A stretch of DNA of 64,000 bases, from NCBI RefSeq assembly GCF_030915485.1, contig NZ_CP133266.1, forward strand, positions 1,798,001 to 1,862,000, written 5' to 3'. Shown one piece after another: positions 18,075 to 27,804 of this stretch. A program made the translations under genes and the position numbers. How positions within the stretch are numbered: the first letter of the stretch is position 1; every line of letters starts with the position of its first letter. This DNA is from Neobacillus sp. PS3-40 (GTDB lineage Bacteria > Bacillota > Bacilli > Bacillales > Cytobacillaceae). The notes under the pieces are model-generated. The model was not told the origin of the DNA, did not search any database, and saw only the letters and a list, made by a program, of their open reading frames with translations.

Positions 18075-19508
18075 CTATCTACTACTATAGTTACCATCTA
18101 TATTCTTAACCATTTTTTTAAAATTTTTATAGGTTACGATTAAGGTCAAAAATGATAAAACTGCGATAACACAGTAAGACGACCGAAATGCTAAAATCAT
18201 AAAATCCAGATTAGAAGGTTCATAGATTTGTAAAAAGAGCTGATAGGTTAATCCACCCAATGTTACACCCAAGCCCATTCCTACTGTGCGTGACATATTT
18301 AAGATTCCTCCAGCAATTCCCAATGCATTTTTCGGGGCATTTCCCATTACATTGCTATTATTTGGAGGAGTAAACATTCCAATGCCTGAACCAATTAAAA
18401 AGAGTCCCATACACGTTATAATGTATGTTCCCGTACTATCTATAAATACCAACAGTAGCGATCCGACTGTCGTCATAGCAAGCCCGATAAGTGCTGGAAT
18501 AGCAGGCCCCCGGTGATCTGTCATCCTTCCTGAAATAGGAGTAAAGATGGTCATTCCTATTGGTACAACAGTGATCAAGAGACTAGCTTGAAAAATAGGA
18601 AGATGCTTTACATGATCCAAATAGTACGGTGTCAATAATAGGACAGCATACATAACCATAAACGACATAGCACTTGTAATATTTCCAAAGCTAAAAAAAG
18701 AATTTTTAAAAAGAGTCAAGTCCACCAAAGGCTCTGTTCGTTTTCGTTCTATTAAGAAGAAGAGAAAGGAAGTTATCATTGCGATTACATAACATCCAAT
18801 CATGATTGGAGATCTCCAGCCCATTTTTAATCCCATATTTAATATATAGATAATCGTAATTAAAGAGGGTATGAGAAAAATTGCACCTACATAGTCAAAT
18901 TTCTTTCTTACTTTTCCAGCAGAATCTTTTGGTAAAAATAAGATCCCTACTATTGTTCCCGCTATACCGACAGGGAGGTTAATAAAGAAGAGCCACTTCC
19001 AGCTTATAAAAGAAAGCAACGCCCCTCCAATAACAGGACCTAAACTCAAACCAATTCCTTGGGCACTTGCTTGAATACCAATTGCTTTTCCGAGGTCCCT
19101 CCTTGGCGTAGCAAATGTTATAATGGATACACTGTTAGCCTGCAAGAGGGCCGCTCCAACTCCTTGAAGTACGCGGGACAGCAATAAAAGTGAAAGTGTT
19201 GGGGCAAGTCCGCAGAATAATGAACTAACCGAAAATATAATAAACCCAATGATATATAGCCATCGACGCCCAATCATATCTGCAAGTCGACCGAAAATCA
19301 GAATAAGCGATGCCAAAGACAATAAATAAGACAAACTTACCCATTCTATTTCATCCATTCGAGCATGAAACTGATGCTGCAAATTGGGAAGAGCAATATT
19401 AATAATACTTGCATCTAGCGCCGCCATAAAAGCACCCATACAAACAGTGGCTACTACATACCAATGATAATTTGGCTTCTCTTTGATGTTTGATAATGAA
19501 TAGCCCAA
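18075..19508 (-). CDS. MFS drug exporter, EmrB/QacA (DHA2) family
   Basis: 477 residues with 14 predicted membrane segments. Family marks: motif D1-like MAALDASIINIALPNL near residue 30, motif A GRLADMIGRRW near 74, and motif C GIGLSLGPVIGGAL near 150. These proton-driven pumps export drugs or amphiphiles. The start is TTG with AGGAGG 7 nt upstream. It is convergent with the PAP2 gene and divergent from the ABC exporter. Substrate unknown. Confidence 0.9.
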   Translation of the reverse strand: MGYSLSNIKEKPNYHWYVVATVCMGAFMAALDASIINIALPNLQHQFHARMDEIEWVSLSYLLSLASLILIFGRLADMIGRRWLYIIGFIIFSVSSLFCGLAPTLSLLLLSRVLQGVGAALLQANSVSIITFATPRRDLGKAIGIQASAQGIGLSLGPVIGGALLSFISWKWLFFINLPVGIAGTIVGILFLPKDSAGKVRKKFDYVGAIFLIPSLITIIYILNMGLKMGWRSPIMIGCYVIAMITSFLFFLIERKRTEPLVDLTLFKNSFFSFGNITSAMSFMVMYAVLLLTPYYLDHVKHLPIFQASLLITVVPIGMTIFTPISGRMTDHRGPAIPALIGLAMTTVGSLLLVFIDSTGTYIITCMGLFLIGSGIGMFTPPNNSNVMGNAPKNALGIAGGILNMSRTVGMGLGVTLGGLTYQLFLQIYEPSNLDFMILAFRSSYCVIAVLSFLTLIVTYKNFKKMVKNIDGNYSSR

Positions 19509-19738
19509 ATGGTTTCCTCCTTTTAATGAAAAGGTTATATTGATTTTCGGCTCATTTATGCTTCAGTCTGAATAGCTAAAATGCGTGTGAAACTCATAGC
19601 ACATAGAAGAATCAATATTATTTTAAAAAAACAAAAGAATGATTAGAAAGTACTTTTATTATAACAAATTAATAAGAATGATTTATTTAAATAGTTCTTA
19701 AATAACACGTAACAAAAATGGAAAAAAGGAGTTTTTTT

Positions 19739-21463
19739 ATGATTCGACGATTTTTTACTTATTATCGGCCACATAAGCGATTATTTATTATTGATTTTAC
19801 AAGTGCGGTCTTTGTGGCTATCCTTGAATTGGCTTTTCCTGTTGCCGTGAAGTGGTTTATTGATAAACTTTTACCAAATGGTAATTGGGCAACGATTCTT
19901 ACAGTCAGCTTGCTGTTACTCGGGATCTATGTGTTGAGTACGTTTCTTCAATATATTGTCAGTTATCTCGGCCATAAGCTTGGCATTAACATTGAGACCG
20001 ATATGCGTCGACAACTGTTTTATCACGTTCAAAAGCAATCATTTCGTTTTTTTGATAATACAAAAACCGGACATATTATGAGTCGGATTACGAATGACTT
20101 ATTCGATATTGGAGAGCTGGCCCACCATGGTCCAGAAGACTTTTTTATCGCCATCATGACATTTATTGGTGCGTTTTGGATTATGCTCACAATCAACGCA
20201 AAGCTTGCCCTTGTGACCATTCTTGTTGTTCCGTTTTTGGTATGGATTATCACCTATTGCAATATTAGAATGAACAAAGCATGGGATGGAATGTATTCCA
20301 AAATAGCCGATGTCAATGGCCGTGTCGAGGATAGTGTCTCAGGCGTTCGCGTTGTTCAATCATTTACGAATGAAGCATTTGAAATGAAGCGTTTTGATGT
20401 GGATAATGAGAAATTCCGCATCGCAAAGCTTGTTGCTTACAAAGTAATGGCATTTACAAACTCAAGTATCTACATGATGACCCGTTTTGTCACGCTAATC
20501 GTATTAGTATTTGGCGCCTGGTTAAGCTTCCACAATCAATTATCTTACGGAGAATTAGTTGGCTTTGTATTATATGTAAATGTTTTAATGAAACCAGTTG
20601 ATAAAATAAGTGCACTAATGGAGTTATATCCAAAAGGAATGGCAGGCTTTTCTCGTTTTGTTTCATTACTTGACGAACAACCGGATATAAATGACAAAGT
20701 AGATGCCATCGAAGTCCCTTCTCTAAAAGGCAATATTCAGTTTGATGATGTATCGTTCAAATATGACAATGACCAGACCGTTTTGGAAGATATTAATCTA
20801 AAAGTCAATGCCGGGGAAACCGTTGCCTTTGTCGGGCCTTCGGGAGCTGGAAAAACAACCATTTGTTCACTCATTCCCCGTTTTTATGATGTCGAAAATG
20901 GAAAAATAACAATAGACAATATCGATATTCGTGATATGACAAAGTTGTCCCTTCGTTCTCAAATAGGTATCGTGCAACAAGATGTGTTTCTATTTACGGG
21001 AACCGTTCGTGAAAATATTGCCTATGGTGACCTACAGGCAACAGACGAGGAAATTCGAGAAGCAGCAAGAAGGGCCCATCTAGAATCCTTTATCGATTCC
21101 TTACCAGACGGGTACCACACCCAAATTGGCGAAAGAGGACTGAAGCTTTCTGGTGGCCAAAAACAACGACTTGCAATCGCAAGAATGTTCCTAAAAAATC
21201 CACCCATTTTAATATTAGATGAAGCTACCTCAGCTCTGGATACCGAAACAGAAAAGATCATTCAACAATCCTTAAATGAATTAGCTGAAAATCGAACAAC
21301 ACTCATTATTGCTCACCGACTCGCAACGATTCGTGGTGCAGATCGAATCATAGTTGTTACCGAAGACGGCATCGCCGAACAAGGAAGCTTTGAAGAGTTG
21401 CTAGAGCTTGGGGGAATTTTTGCCAAACTGCATCATATTCAGTACGAGAAAATGGTTTATTAA
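19739..21463 (+). CDS. ABC-type exporter, fused permease and ATPase
   Basis: About 574 residues. Six-helix type IV exporter permease (about 1-310) fused to an ATPase with Walker A GPSGAGKTT, signature LSGGQKQR, Walker B ILILDEATSALD and the H-loop AHRLATI. Half-transporters of this type (YfiBC, BmrA, MsbA relatives) pump lipids or drugs as dimers. The ATG at 19739 is used because AAAGGAG lies 7 nt before it; the frame's first ATG at 19718 is itself upstream of that site. No partner ABC gene is adjacent, so a homodimer is likely. Confidence 0.92.
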   Translation: MIRRFFTYYRPHKRLFIIDFTSAVFVAILELAFPVAVKWFIDKLLPNGNWATILTVSLLLLGIYVLSTFLQYIVSYLGHKLGINIETDMRRQLFYHVQKQSFRFFDNTKTGHIMSRITNDLFDIGELAHHGPEDFFIAIMTFIGAFWIMLTINAKLALVTILVVPFLVWIITYCNIRMNKAWDGMYSKIADVNGRVEDSVSGVRVVQSFTNEAFEMKRFDVDNEKFRIAKLVAYKVMAFTNSSIYMMTRFVTLIVLVFGAWLSFHNQLSYGELVGFVLYVNVLMKPVDKISALMELYPKGMAGFSRFVSLLDEQPDINDKVDAIEVPSLKGNIQFDDVSFKYDNDQTVLEDINLKVNAGETVAFVGPSGAGKTTICSLIPRFYDVENGKITIDNIDIRDMTKLSLRSQIGIVQQDVFLFTGTVRENIAYGDLQATDEEIREAARRAHLESFIDSLPDGYHTQIGERGLKLSGGQKQRLAIARMFLKNPPILILDEATSALDTETEKIIQQSLNELAENRTTLIIAHRLATIRGADRIIVVTEDGIAEQGSFEELLELGGIFAKLHHIQYEKMVY

Positions 21464-21550
21464 AAAAACCTCTCTTTTTTTAAAAATAGGGGGATTCTGC
21501 TATAAAAATTTAGACTTTTATTTTTACAAGGCCTCTTCTTTTACTATATT

Positions 21551-21582
21551 AAATACCTTGAAGGATATCCTTCAAGGTATTT
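21551..21582. terminator. Perfect-palindrome bidirectional terminator
   Basis: A perfect 32-bp palindrome, AAATACCTTGAAGGAT followed by its reverse complement, with T-rich flank. It sits between the convergent ABC exporter and the histidine kinase gene. Confidence 0.85.
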
Positions 21583-21622
21583 TAATAATATAGATTTGGG
21601 CGAGAATTCTATATATTTTACT

Positions 21623-23074
21623 CTATTTTTTAATTATTTTTAAACTGAAACTAAATATAGACCCTTGATTTAGAGTGCTTTCTACCCAGGCTTTACCATC
21701 TAAGCGGTCCATTATTTCTTTTACTAGGGATAGCCCTAAACCGGCTCCCTCTTTAGATGAAGATCTAACTTGATCGATTTTATAAAATCTTTTCCAAACC
21801 TTTGAAAGCTCCTCAGGAGTAATTCCAATACCAGTGTCTATTACGTGAACGTGTACTTCACCTTCGTGTATGACGGCCTTTACTGTAATTTGCCCACCGT
21901 CGGGAGTAAACCGTATCGCATTAGTGATATAATTAATGAGAACTTGTTCTATTAGGTCTTCATCGCCCAAAACAGTTGGTAAATGTTCCTGCACATCCGC
22001 CCTTAAAGAAAGTAATCGATCATCTGCCAAAGGTTCAAGATTCATAACGGTTCGGTTAATAATTTCTGAAAGATTTAATTCTTTTTTATTAATCTTAATT
22101 TGTCCTGATTCAATTTTCGACAAATCTAATAGACCTTTGACTAATCTTTGTAGTCTCAGTGTCTCTTTAAGAGTAATTCTAAGATATCTATTTTCCTGTT
22201 CTTCACTGCTTACAACACCATCTAACAGTGCTTCAAGGTACCCACGAACTGAAGTCAAAGGGGTCCGAAGTTCATGAGAAGCATTTGCAACAAATTCTCT
22301 TTGCATTCTTTCCAATGCAGCCATTTTATTTTTTTCATTTTCTAAATCTCGTAAAGTTTTATCAAGGGTAAGCATCATTGTATTAAATGTTCCTGCCAAT
22401 ATACCTATTTCATCAGATGAATATACTTTCGCTTGTTTTGTAAAATTCCCTTTTATCATCTCTAAAGAACTTTTCGTTATTTCCTTAATTGGCTTCGTAA
22501 TAGACTGTGATATAAAATAACTTACAAACGCAACAATAAGAATAGAGATCATTCCAGCAAAAATCACTATATGCCAGGTCTGAATGATACTTGCTTTAAT
22601 ATCTGAAAGAGGATTACATACAAAAATGGCCCCGGCTACTTTACCTTCCACATATATAGGTAAAGCTACTGTTAAAACAGGTGTACTTAAATATTTTACC
22701 ATTCCATAATTTGTTGCAACTTTTCCGTTAAGTGCACTCTCTAGTTGATTGGTTTTTGGATGTAAATGTTCTGTATTATTTTGTCCTTCTAAATCACTAA
22801 TAAATTTCCTGTCTTTATTAACAATCCACATTTGTGAAATATTTACTTTATTATATTCTTTAATGATTTCTTTACTTCTATTAAATTCTTGATCCTTTAT
22901 ATAAGGACTTAATATTTGAGCCATTTTCTCCCCTTGGGTAATCATTTGTTGTTCTTTTACACTAAAATAATAACTTTTAAAAAAAAGGTAGAAAAAAAAG
23001 CTTACCATTACAATACTGAGAAGGGTCACTATAACATAGGTTTTAAAAAGCTTACTAAATAAGCTTTTCTTCAT
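21623..23074 (-). CDS. Sensor histidine kinase, PhoR/ResE-like architecture
   Basis: 483 residues. Two membrane helices (about 12-35 and 168-190) with an extracellular sensor between them containing a TVALPIYVEGKVAGAIFV segment typical of dCache/PAS-like sensors; HAMP, then ASHELRTPLTSVRGYLEALLDG split near residue 270 and ATPase motifs NAIRFTPDGG, DTGIGI and GAGLGLSLV. It overlaps the response-regulator gene by 20 nt. Next to the metal ATPase block, so a metal signal is possible but not shown. Confidence 0.9.
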   Translation of the reverse strand: MKKSLFSKLFKTYVIVTLLSIVMVSFFFYLFFKSYYFSVKEQQMITQGEKMAQILSPYIKDQEFNRSKEIIKEYNKVNISQMWIVNKDRKFISDLEGQNNTEHLHPKTNQLESALNGKVATNYGMVKYLSTPVLTVALPIYVEGKVAGAIFVCNPLSDIKASIIQTWHIVIFAGMISILIVAFVSYFISQSITKPIKEITKSSLEMIKGNFTKQAKVYSSDEIGILAGTFNTMMLTLDKTLRDLENEKNKMAALERMQREFVANASHELRTPLTSVRGYLEALLDGVVSSEEQENRYLRITLKETLRLQRLVKGLLDLSKIESGQIKINKKELNLSEIINRTVMNLEPLADDRLLSLRADVQEHLPTVLGDEDLIEQVLINYITNAIRFTPDGGQITVKAVIHEGEVHVHVIDTGIGITPEELSKVWKRFYKIDQVRSSSKEGAGLGLSLVKEIMDRLDGKAWVESTLNQGSIFSFSLKIIKK

Positions 23075-23759
23075 ATTTTATCACCTCAAATTTATATCCT
23101 ACTCCCCATACAGTTTGAAGGTAAGTATAGGGAAGCCCATTCTCAATCTTTCGTCGCAAACGTTTAATATGGGTATCAACAGTGCGAGAATCTCCTAGAT
23201 AAGAATATCCCCAAATTTTATCCAACAAATGTTCTCTATTAAATACTCTGCCTGGATTACTAGCAAGGAACCATAAAAGTTCTACTTCTTTTGGAGTACT
23301 CATTATTTTTGTTCCATCAACAACAATTTCATATTTTTTAATATCAATAACAAGGTTGGCAAATTCCAATTTATCATTATCTTCTATTTCTGATTTGGAT
23401 CTTCTCAAAATAGCATTTACCCTGGCCACAACTTCTCCTGGAGAGAAGGGTTTAGTTACATAGTCATCTCCACCTAAATTTAATCCAAGTATTTTATCCG
23501 ATTCTTCTCCCTTTGCCGAGAGCATTATGATAGGATTATTCATAGTCAGCCTTAGTTCTTTAGCTACTTGCCAGCCATCTTTAAATGGAAGCATAATATC
23601 TAGGATGATTAAATCCGGCTTAAACTGTTTGGCAAGTGTCAATGCACTTAATCCGTCCTCTGCTATCTGTACTTCAAAACCTTCTGCCTCTAAGTATAAT
23701 TTAAGTAGATCTGATACATTTTCCTCATCATCTACCACCAAAATTCTTTTTTTATTCAT
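23055..23759 (-). CDS. OmpR-family response regulator
   Basis: 234 residues. Receiver domain (VVDDEE, DLIILDIMLPFKDG, DDYVTKPFS) and OmpR-type DNA-binding domain ending IKRLRRKIENG and QTVWGVGYKF. GGAGG upstream of the ATG. It is translated first and overlaps the kinase gene by 20 nt. A 19-bp palindrome 17 bp upstream of the start may be its own operator. Targets unknown. Confidence 0.92.
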   Translation of the reverse strand: MNKKRILVVDDEENVSDLLKLYLEAEGFEVQIAEDGLSALTLAKQFKPDLIILDIMLPFKDGWQVAKELRLTMNNPIIMLSAKGEESDKILGLNLGGDDYVTKPFSPGEVVARVNAILRRSKSEIEDNDKLEFANLVIDIKKYEIVVDGTKIMSTPKEVELLWFLASNPGRVFNREHLLDKIWGYSYLGDSRTVDTHIKRLRRKIENGLPYTYLQTVWGVGYKFEVIKYEEKLI

Positions 23760-23775
23760 TTACATTTACCTCCAT

Positions 23776-23794
23776 ATTTAGATAAAATCTAAAT
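23776..23794. promoter_or_regulatory. Palindrome before the response-regulator gene
   Basis: ATTTAGAT-AAA-ATCTAAAT, a perfect 8-bp inverted repeat with a 3-bp centre, ending just before the GGAGG ribosome site. It may be an autoregulatory operator or a leader hairpin. Confidence 0.5.
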
Positions 23795-23940
23795 GATTGT
23801 AATACAGAAAAACCCAAATAAAGGAATTTTTAAAACATCCATTATTCGGGGTACTATTTGGCTAGTTTTTTTAATATGCGAATTTGCTTTATTTAAAGGC
23901 TCTGTTATAGCTGAATATTGACTTCACTGCGGTTGAAAAA

Positions 23941-24127
23941 TAAACGGAAAAATTCCGTTTAAATTGGGAAATACCCATATTTCCCTAAAAATAAAGGGAG
24001 TTTTTCCGCTTATATTATCCAAATCTTTGGATTTTGTCTTATTTAGAGCAGTTAATCGGAATATCTCCGCTTATATCTGCTTCTTAAGCCTCCACTATAT
24101 ACATTAGCCGGAAATTTTCCGCCTATG
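23941..24127. repeat. Cluster of short hairpin-like repeats (GCGGAAA-TTTCCGC type)
   Basis: Four degenerate copies of a 20-24 bp unit like ACGGAAAAATTCCGTTTA, at about 23941, 23995, 24052 and 24104 (steps 52-57 bp). Each is a weak inverted repeat CGGAAA/TTTCCG, mostly followed by CTTATA or CCTATG. The same family occurs at 38036-38226. The rest of the 487-bp gap between the regulator and ATPase genes shows no gene. Confidence 0.6.
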
Positions 24128-24246
24128 AATTCTCATACCTACACGAAAATCAACAATGAATAATAACAGAGCCATTAAAAAAAGCGTTGTTTCACTAGAA
24201 AGAGCCAACAATCATTTAATCAAGAATATTTTTTTGCTTTTTTCTT

Positions 24247-26097
24247 CTACTTATTACGTTGTTTATAGCGAACCAAGCGAATCGCATTTAGGATAACGAT
24301 GAGAACACTTAGTTCATGAATTAGCATACCGGAAGCCAGGAATACTTTGCCGACTAGTACTCCAACTAAGAGCAAACTGACAGCCACAATTGCAAAGAAC
24401 ATATTTTGTTTCATATTACGTATGGTTGCTTTTGCTAATGAATATGCGTAAGGAATTCGGTTTAATTTATCACTCATTAAGACGACATCTGCTGTTTCCA
24501 TGGCTACATCAGTTCCTGCAGCTCCCATGGCTAACCCTACATCTGCCAGAGCAATTGCTGGTGCATCATTAATACCGTCTCCAACCATTGCAACACGATA
24601 TCCTTCGTTTTGCAGTCGTTTAATATGATTTACTTTATCTTCTGGAAGCATTTCTGCAAAAACAGTATCAATCCCAAGTTGTGCTGCAACTTTCTCAGCT
24701 GTATGCTTGTTATCCCCTGTCAGCATAATTGTTTGTTCCACACCGGCAGCTTTCAACTGACGAATTGTGTCCACTGCTTCTTGGCGCACCTGATCGGCAA
24801 TTGAAATGATCCCAGCAACTTTATTATTTACTCCAACAAAAATTGCTGTGTTTCCATTTTTCTCTTCTTGAATAGCAAATTGATCAATCGACATATCAAG
24901 TGAGATATTATTTTTACTTAAGAGCTTACGGTTTCCAATAACGACTTTATTTGAAGCAACTGTTGCATATAAACCATGTCCCTTTTCTACTGTGAAATCT
25001 GTCGCTTCATTTGTTAAAGAAACTCCTCTATCTTTAGCTTCTTTTACAATTGTTTGACCTAGGTGATGTTCAGAAATAAGCTCAGCTTCTGCAGTGATTT
25101 TCAACAAAGCTTCCTCATCCATACCAAACGATTTAATATTCGTTACAGAAGGTTTTCCCTCGGTTAATGTTCCTGTTTTATCAAATACAACAGCATTAAC
25201 TTTCGCAAAGTTCTCCATCACTTCGCCACCTTTTATTAAGGTGCCGTTCCTTGCCCCATTTCCAATTCCAGCAACTAGTGAGACTGGTGCAGAAATAACA
25301 AGCGCTCCGGGACATGCGATGACAAGAAATGTGATAGCAAGTTCTATATTATGTGTGATGATAAAGACTATTATAGATAAAATAATAATGGCTGGTGTAT
25401 ACAAGTTGGCAAATCGTTCCAGAAACTTTTGTGTTTTCGCTTTTGCTTCTTGCGCTTCTTCTACTAATTCGATAATCTTAGCAAATGCTGTGTCATCACC
25501 GACTTTTTGCGCTTCTACTTCAATATAGCCATTATCAATAATCGTTCCACTGAACACAAGATCATCTATATTTTTAGCTGCTGGTACAGATTCACCAGTA
25601 ATCGTAGCCTCATTAATGAGTGCTTTACCAGATACAATTTTTCCATCAATCGCTATTTTTTCACCTGATTGAATTAAAATATGATCTCCTTGTTTAATTT
25701 CTTCTACAGGTAGTATGACTCTTTCTCCATCTTTCAGAACAGTTGCTTCAAGTGGCGCCATATCTATTAATGTTTTCAAAGAAGAGCGTGTTTTTTCCAA
25801 TGTACGAGCTTCAAGATAAGCACCGAATATGAATAGAAATGTAACTGCTGCTGACTCGACATATTCGCCAATCATTAAGGCACCAATAACAGCAATGGTT
25901 ACAAGAAGTTCAATACTGAAGGCTTTCATTCTTGCTGATTGTATTGCTTTGTTGGCGATTGACCAACCTGCAATAAATGTGGTGGTTATTAGTACGGTAT
26001 TTTTCCAGACACCTAAATTCAACCAATACATTACAAGTGCTATAAGCAATAAAATTCCAGAAATAATGACAATATGAACCTTTTTCATTTTACCCAT
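24247..26097 (-). CDS. P1B-type heavy-metal-transporting ATPase with CPG motif
   Basis: 616 residues. Metal-pumping ATPase: TGES actuator motif (ATITGESVPA), phosphorylation motif DKTGTLTEGKP, HP-like segment SEHHLGQ, and hinge MVGDGINDAP. The transmembrane metal motif is CPG (VIACPGALVISAP) rather than the CPC of CadA/CopA, and there is no N-terminal HMA domain; the HMA domain is a separate protein encoded just upstream. The metal is therefore uncertain (Zn, Cd, Fe or Co are candidates). AAGGTG 9 nt before the ATG. Part of the metal block at 24-30 kb. Confidence 0.9.
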   Translation of the reverse strand: MGKMKKVHIVIISGILLLIALVMYWLNLGVWKNTVLITTTFIAGWSIANKAIQSARMKAFSIELLVTIAVIGALMIGEYVESAAVTFLFIFGAYLEARTLEKTRSSLKTLIDMAPLEATVLKDGERVILPVEEIKQGDHILIQSGEKIAIDGKIVSGKALINEATITGESVPAAKNIDDLVFSGTIIDNGYIEVEAQKVGDDTAFAKIIELVEEAQEAKAKTQKFLERFANLYTPAIIILSIIVFIITHNIELAITFLVIACPGALVISAPVSLVAGIGNGARNGTLIKGGEVMENFAKVNAVVFDKTGTLTEGKPSVTNIKSFGMDEEALLKITAEAELISEHHLGQTIVKEAKDRGVSLTNEATDFTVEKGHGLYATVASNKVVIGNRKLLSKNNISLDMSIDQFAIQEEKNGNTAIFVGVNNKVAGIISIADQVRQEAVDTIRQLKAAGVEQTIMLTGDNKHTAEKVAAQLGIDTVFAEMLPEDKVNHIKRLQNEGYRVAMVGDGINDAPAIALADVGLAMGAAGTDVAMETADVVLMSDKLNRIPYAYSLAKATIRNMKQNMFFAIVAVSLLLVGVLVGKVFLASGMLIHELSVLIVILNAIRLVRYKQRNK

Positions 26098-26116
26098 TTG
26101 AAATACACCTTTTTCT

Positions 26117-26147
26117 TGGGGGTACTCAAATTATTGAGTACCCCCAT
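26117..26147. other. Intercistronic hairpin between HMA and ATPase genes
   Basis: GGGGGTACTCAA and TTGAGTACCCCC form a 12-bp stem with a 4-nt loop. No T run follows in the direction of the genes, so it is more likely an mRNA-processing or attenuation element than a full terminator. Confidence 0.6.
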
Positions 26148-26150
26148 TTG

Positions 26151-26372
26151 TTATGCAATTTTGGCTGATATAACAGGATAACCTAATTTTTCAATTATTT
26201 CTTGTAATTCTTCACTTGTAACTTGATCTTTATTAAAGCTAACTTTTACTTTACTGGAGTTAAATAAAACCTTGGCATCCTGGACTCCAATCATTTTTCC
26301 GAGTGCACCTTCAATTTTTTTAATACATGATGGACATGTTAACGGTTCTAATTGATATTGTACTTTACTCAG
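26151..26372 (-). CDS. Heavy-metal-associated (HMA) domain protein, probable CTG start
   Basis: About 73 residues from the proposed start. A single ferredoxin-like HMA domain with the metal-binding motif LTCPSCIKKIE near residue 11 and ending EIIEKLGYPV. CopZ-like proteins carry a soft metal to a P1B ATPase, and the ATPase encoded next lacks its own HMA domain. Upstream in-frame ATGs (26405, 26390) have no ribosome site; GAGGAG stands 8 nt before a CTG at 26372 that gives (M)SKVQYQLEPLTC, where relatives start. The gene is short, about 74 codons. Confidence 0.85.
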   Translation of the reverse strand: MSKVQYQLEPLTCPSCIKKIEGALGKMIGVQDAKVLFNSSKVKVSFNKDQVTSEELQEIIEKLGYPVISAKIA

Positions 26373-26606
26373 GATAATGACTCCTCTCATAAAAATTTTT
26401 CTCATTCAAATATAAAATTTATTTTTCCTTAATCTTAAATTTTTATTTATCACTTCTTTGTTTTGATCTGTTTTAATTATTAAATAGCTCTAAATTTGAT
26501 CTGATCTTTTATTTTACAAAATCTAGGCAGTGACACTATTCAAGAAGATTATTTTTCAATGTCCATGCATATCAAATTTATATCTTGTTTCACTCTCACA
26601 ATTAGT

Positions 26607-27446
26607 TTATCCCTCAAGTTGTATTTTTTCACCATTATATTTTTTATTCGCTTGACCTGACTTACGTCGATGAATGATGAGTACAACACCAATAATAAAG
26701 ATTAAAATCGAAATTATTTGTGCAATTCTTAGTGAACCAAAAATATAAAGACTATCCGTACGCATACCTTCTATAAAAAAGCGACCAAAAGAATACCAGA
26801 TTGCATAACTTACAAATATCTCGCCTCTTCTCGGATTATATCCACGTAAGGCTAGTAAAAATACCAGTCCTAAAATATTCCATAAAGACTCATATAGGAA
26901 AGTAGGGTGATACAAAACCCCTTCAATAACCATTTGGTTCGAAATAAAGTTAGGCATGTAGTGAAGAAAATTATTATAGGCAGCTTCCGAAACTGGACCA
27001 CCATGGGCTTCCTGATTCATGAAATTCCCCCACCGCCCAATTGCTTGTCCTAAGATAATACCTGGTGCTGCGATGTCAGCTAATTTCCAGAACGATACCT
27101 TTTTTACACGCGCAAATATGACCGCAGTAATTACTGAACCAATTAAAGCACCGTGGATAGCAATACCGCCTTCCCAAATGGCAAACACCCCCCACCAAGG
27201 GCCATCAATATAACGATCCCATTCAAAAATAACGTAGTAAATTCTAGCAGAGATGACTGCAACTGGAATGGCAAAAACAGCAAGATCTACAAAAATGTCT
27301 TTCTTCAATCCAAGGCGATCAGCTTCCCACATTGCAAGCCACAGTCCTAAAAATATACCTATAGCAATAATAATTCCGTACCAATAAACAGTAAATGGCC
27401 CAATATCCAAAAATACTCTATCTAGGGCAGATCCACTAGACGTCAA
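26607..27446 (-). CDS. lgt: Prolipoprotein diacylglyceryl transferase (accessory copy)
   Basis: About 279 residues, seven membrane segments. Lgt moves diacylglycerol from phosphatidylglycerol to lipobox cysteines. The family signature is seen as [18 protein letters not shown] near residue 135, with HGALIGS before it and YESLWNILG after. A TTG at 27446 with AAGGAG 8 nt upstream is preferred over the ATG at 27467. B. subtilis lgt lies next to hprK; here the gene is inside a metal-resistance block, so it is probably a second copy, as lipoprotein-processing genes are in some cadmium islands. Confidence 0.88.
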   Translation of the reverse strand: MTSSGSALDRVFLDIGPFTVYWYGIIIAIGIFLGLWLAMWEADRLGLKKDIFVDLAVFAIPVAVISARIYYVIFEWDRYIDGPWWGVFAIWEGGIAIHGALIGSVITAVIFARVKKVSFWKLADIAAPGIILGQAIGRWGNFMNQEAHGGPVSEAAYNNFLHYMPNFISNQMVIEGVLYHPTFLYESLWNILGLVFLLALRGYNPRRGEIFVSYAIWYSFGRFFIEGMRTDSLYIFGSLRIAQIISILIFIIGVVLIIHRRKSGQANKKYNGEKIQLEG

Positions 27447-27804
27447 ACGTATCACTCCTTCATCCATCGATATATAGATCTATTTTTATATGACCCGTAA
27501 GAAGTTCAATACTAAAAACCTTTATCAAAACCGGTTGAATTGGTTAATAATATTTGTGTGTTTTTTATCATCATTTTCAATTGCATATTTTATAAAGAAA
27601 ATGCATTCGCAGGAATTCGATGAATAAATGAATTACTTGTCCAATAATGATAATCAAAGACTACAAATTAGTGATCTGTTTCTTTTGCCTAAAAATCAAC
27701 AGTTAAAATTCTCATTGCCAACTATTAAAAAAAACACTTAATTTATATCAAGTATCTAAAATGACCTGATACAGGCTAAAACTGTGAGATTAGTAATATC
27801 CTTT
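27447..27804. other. Intergenic region before lgt
   Basis: No gene seen. ATAATGATAATCA near 27644 resembles a Fur hexamer array (two good hexamers). A palindromic AACCGGTT lies near 27528. Promoter for lgt presumably here but not defined. Confidence 0.35.
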
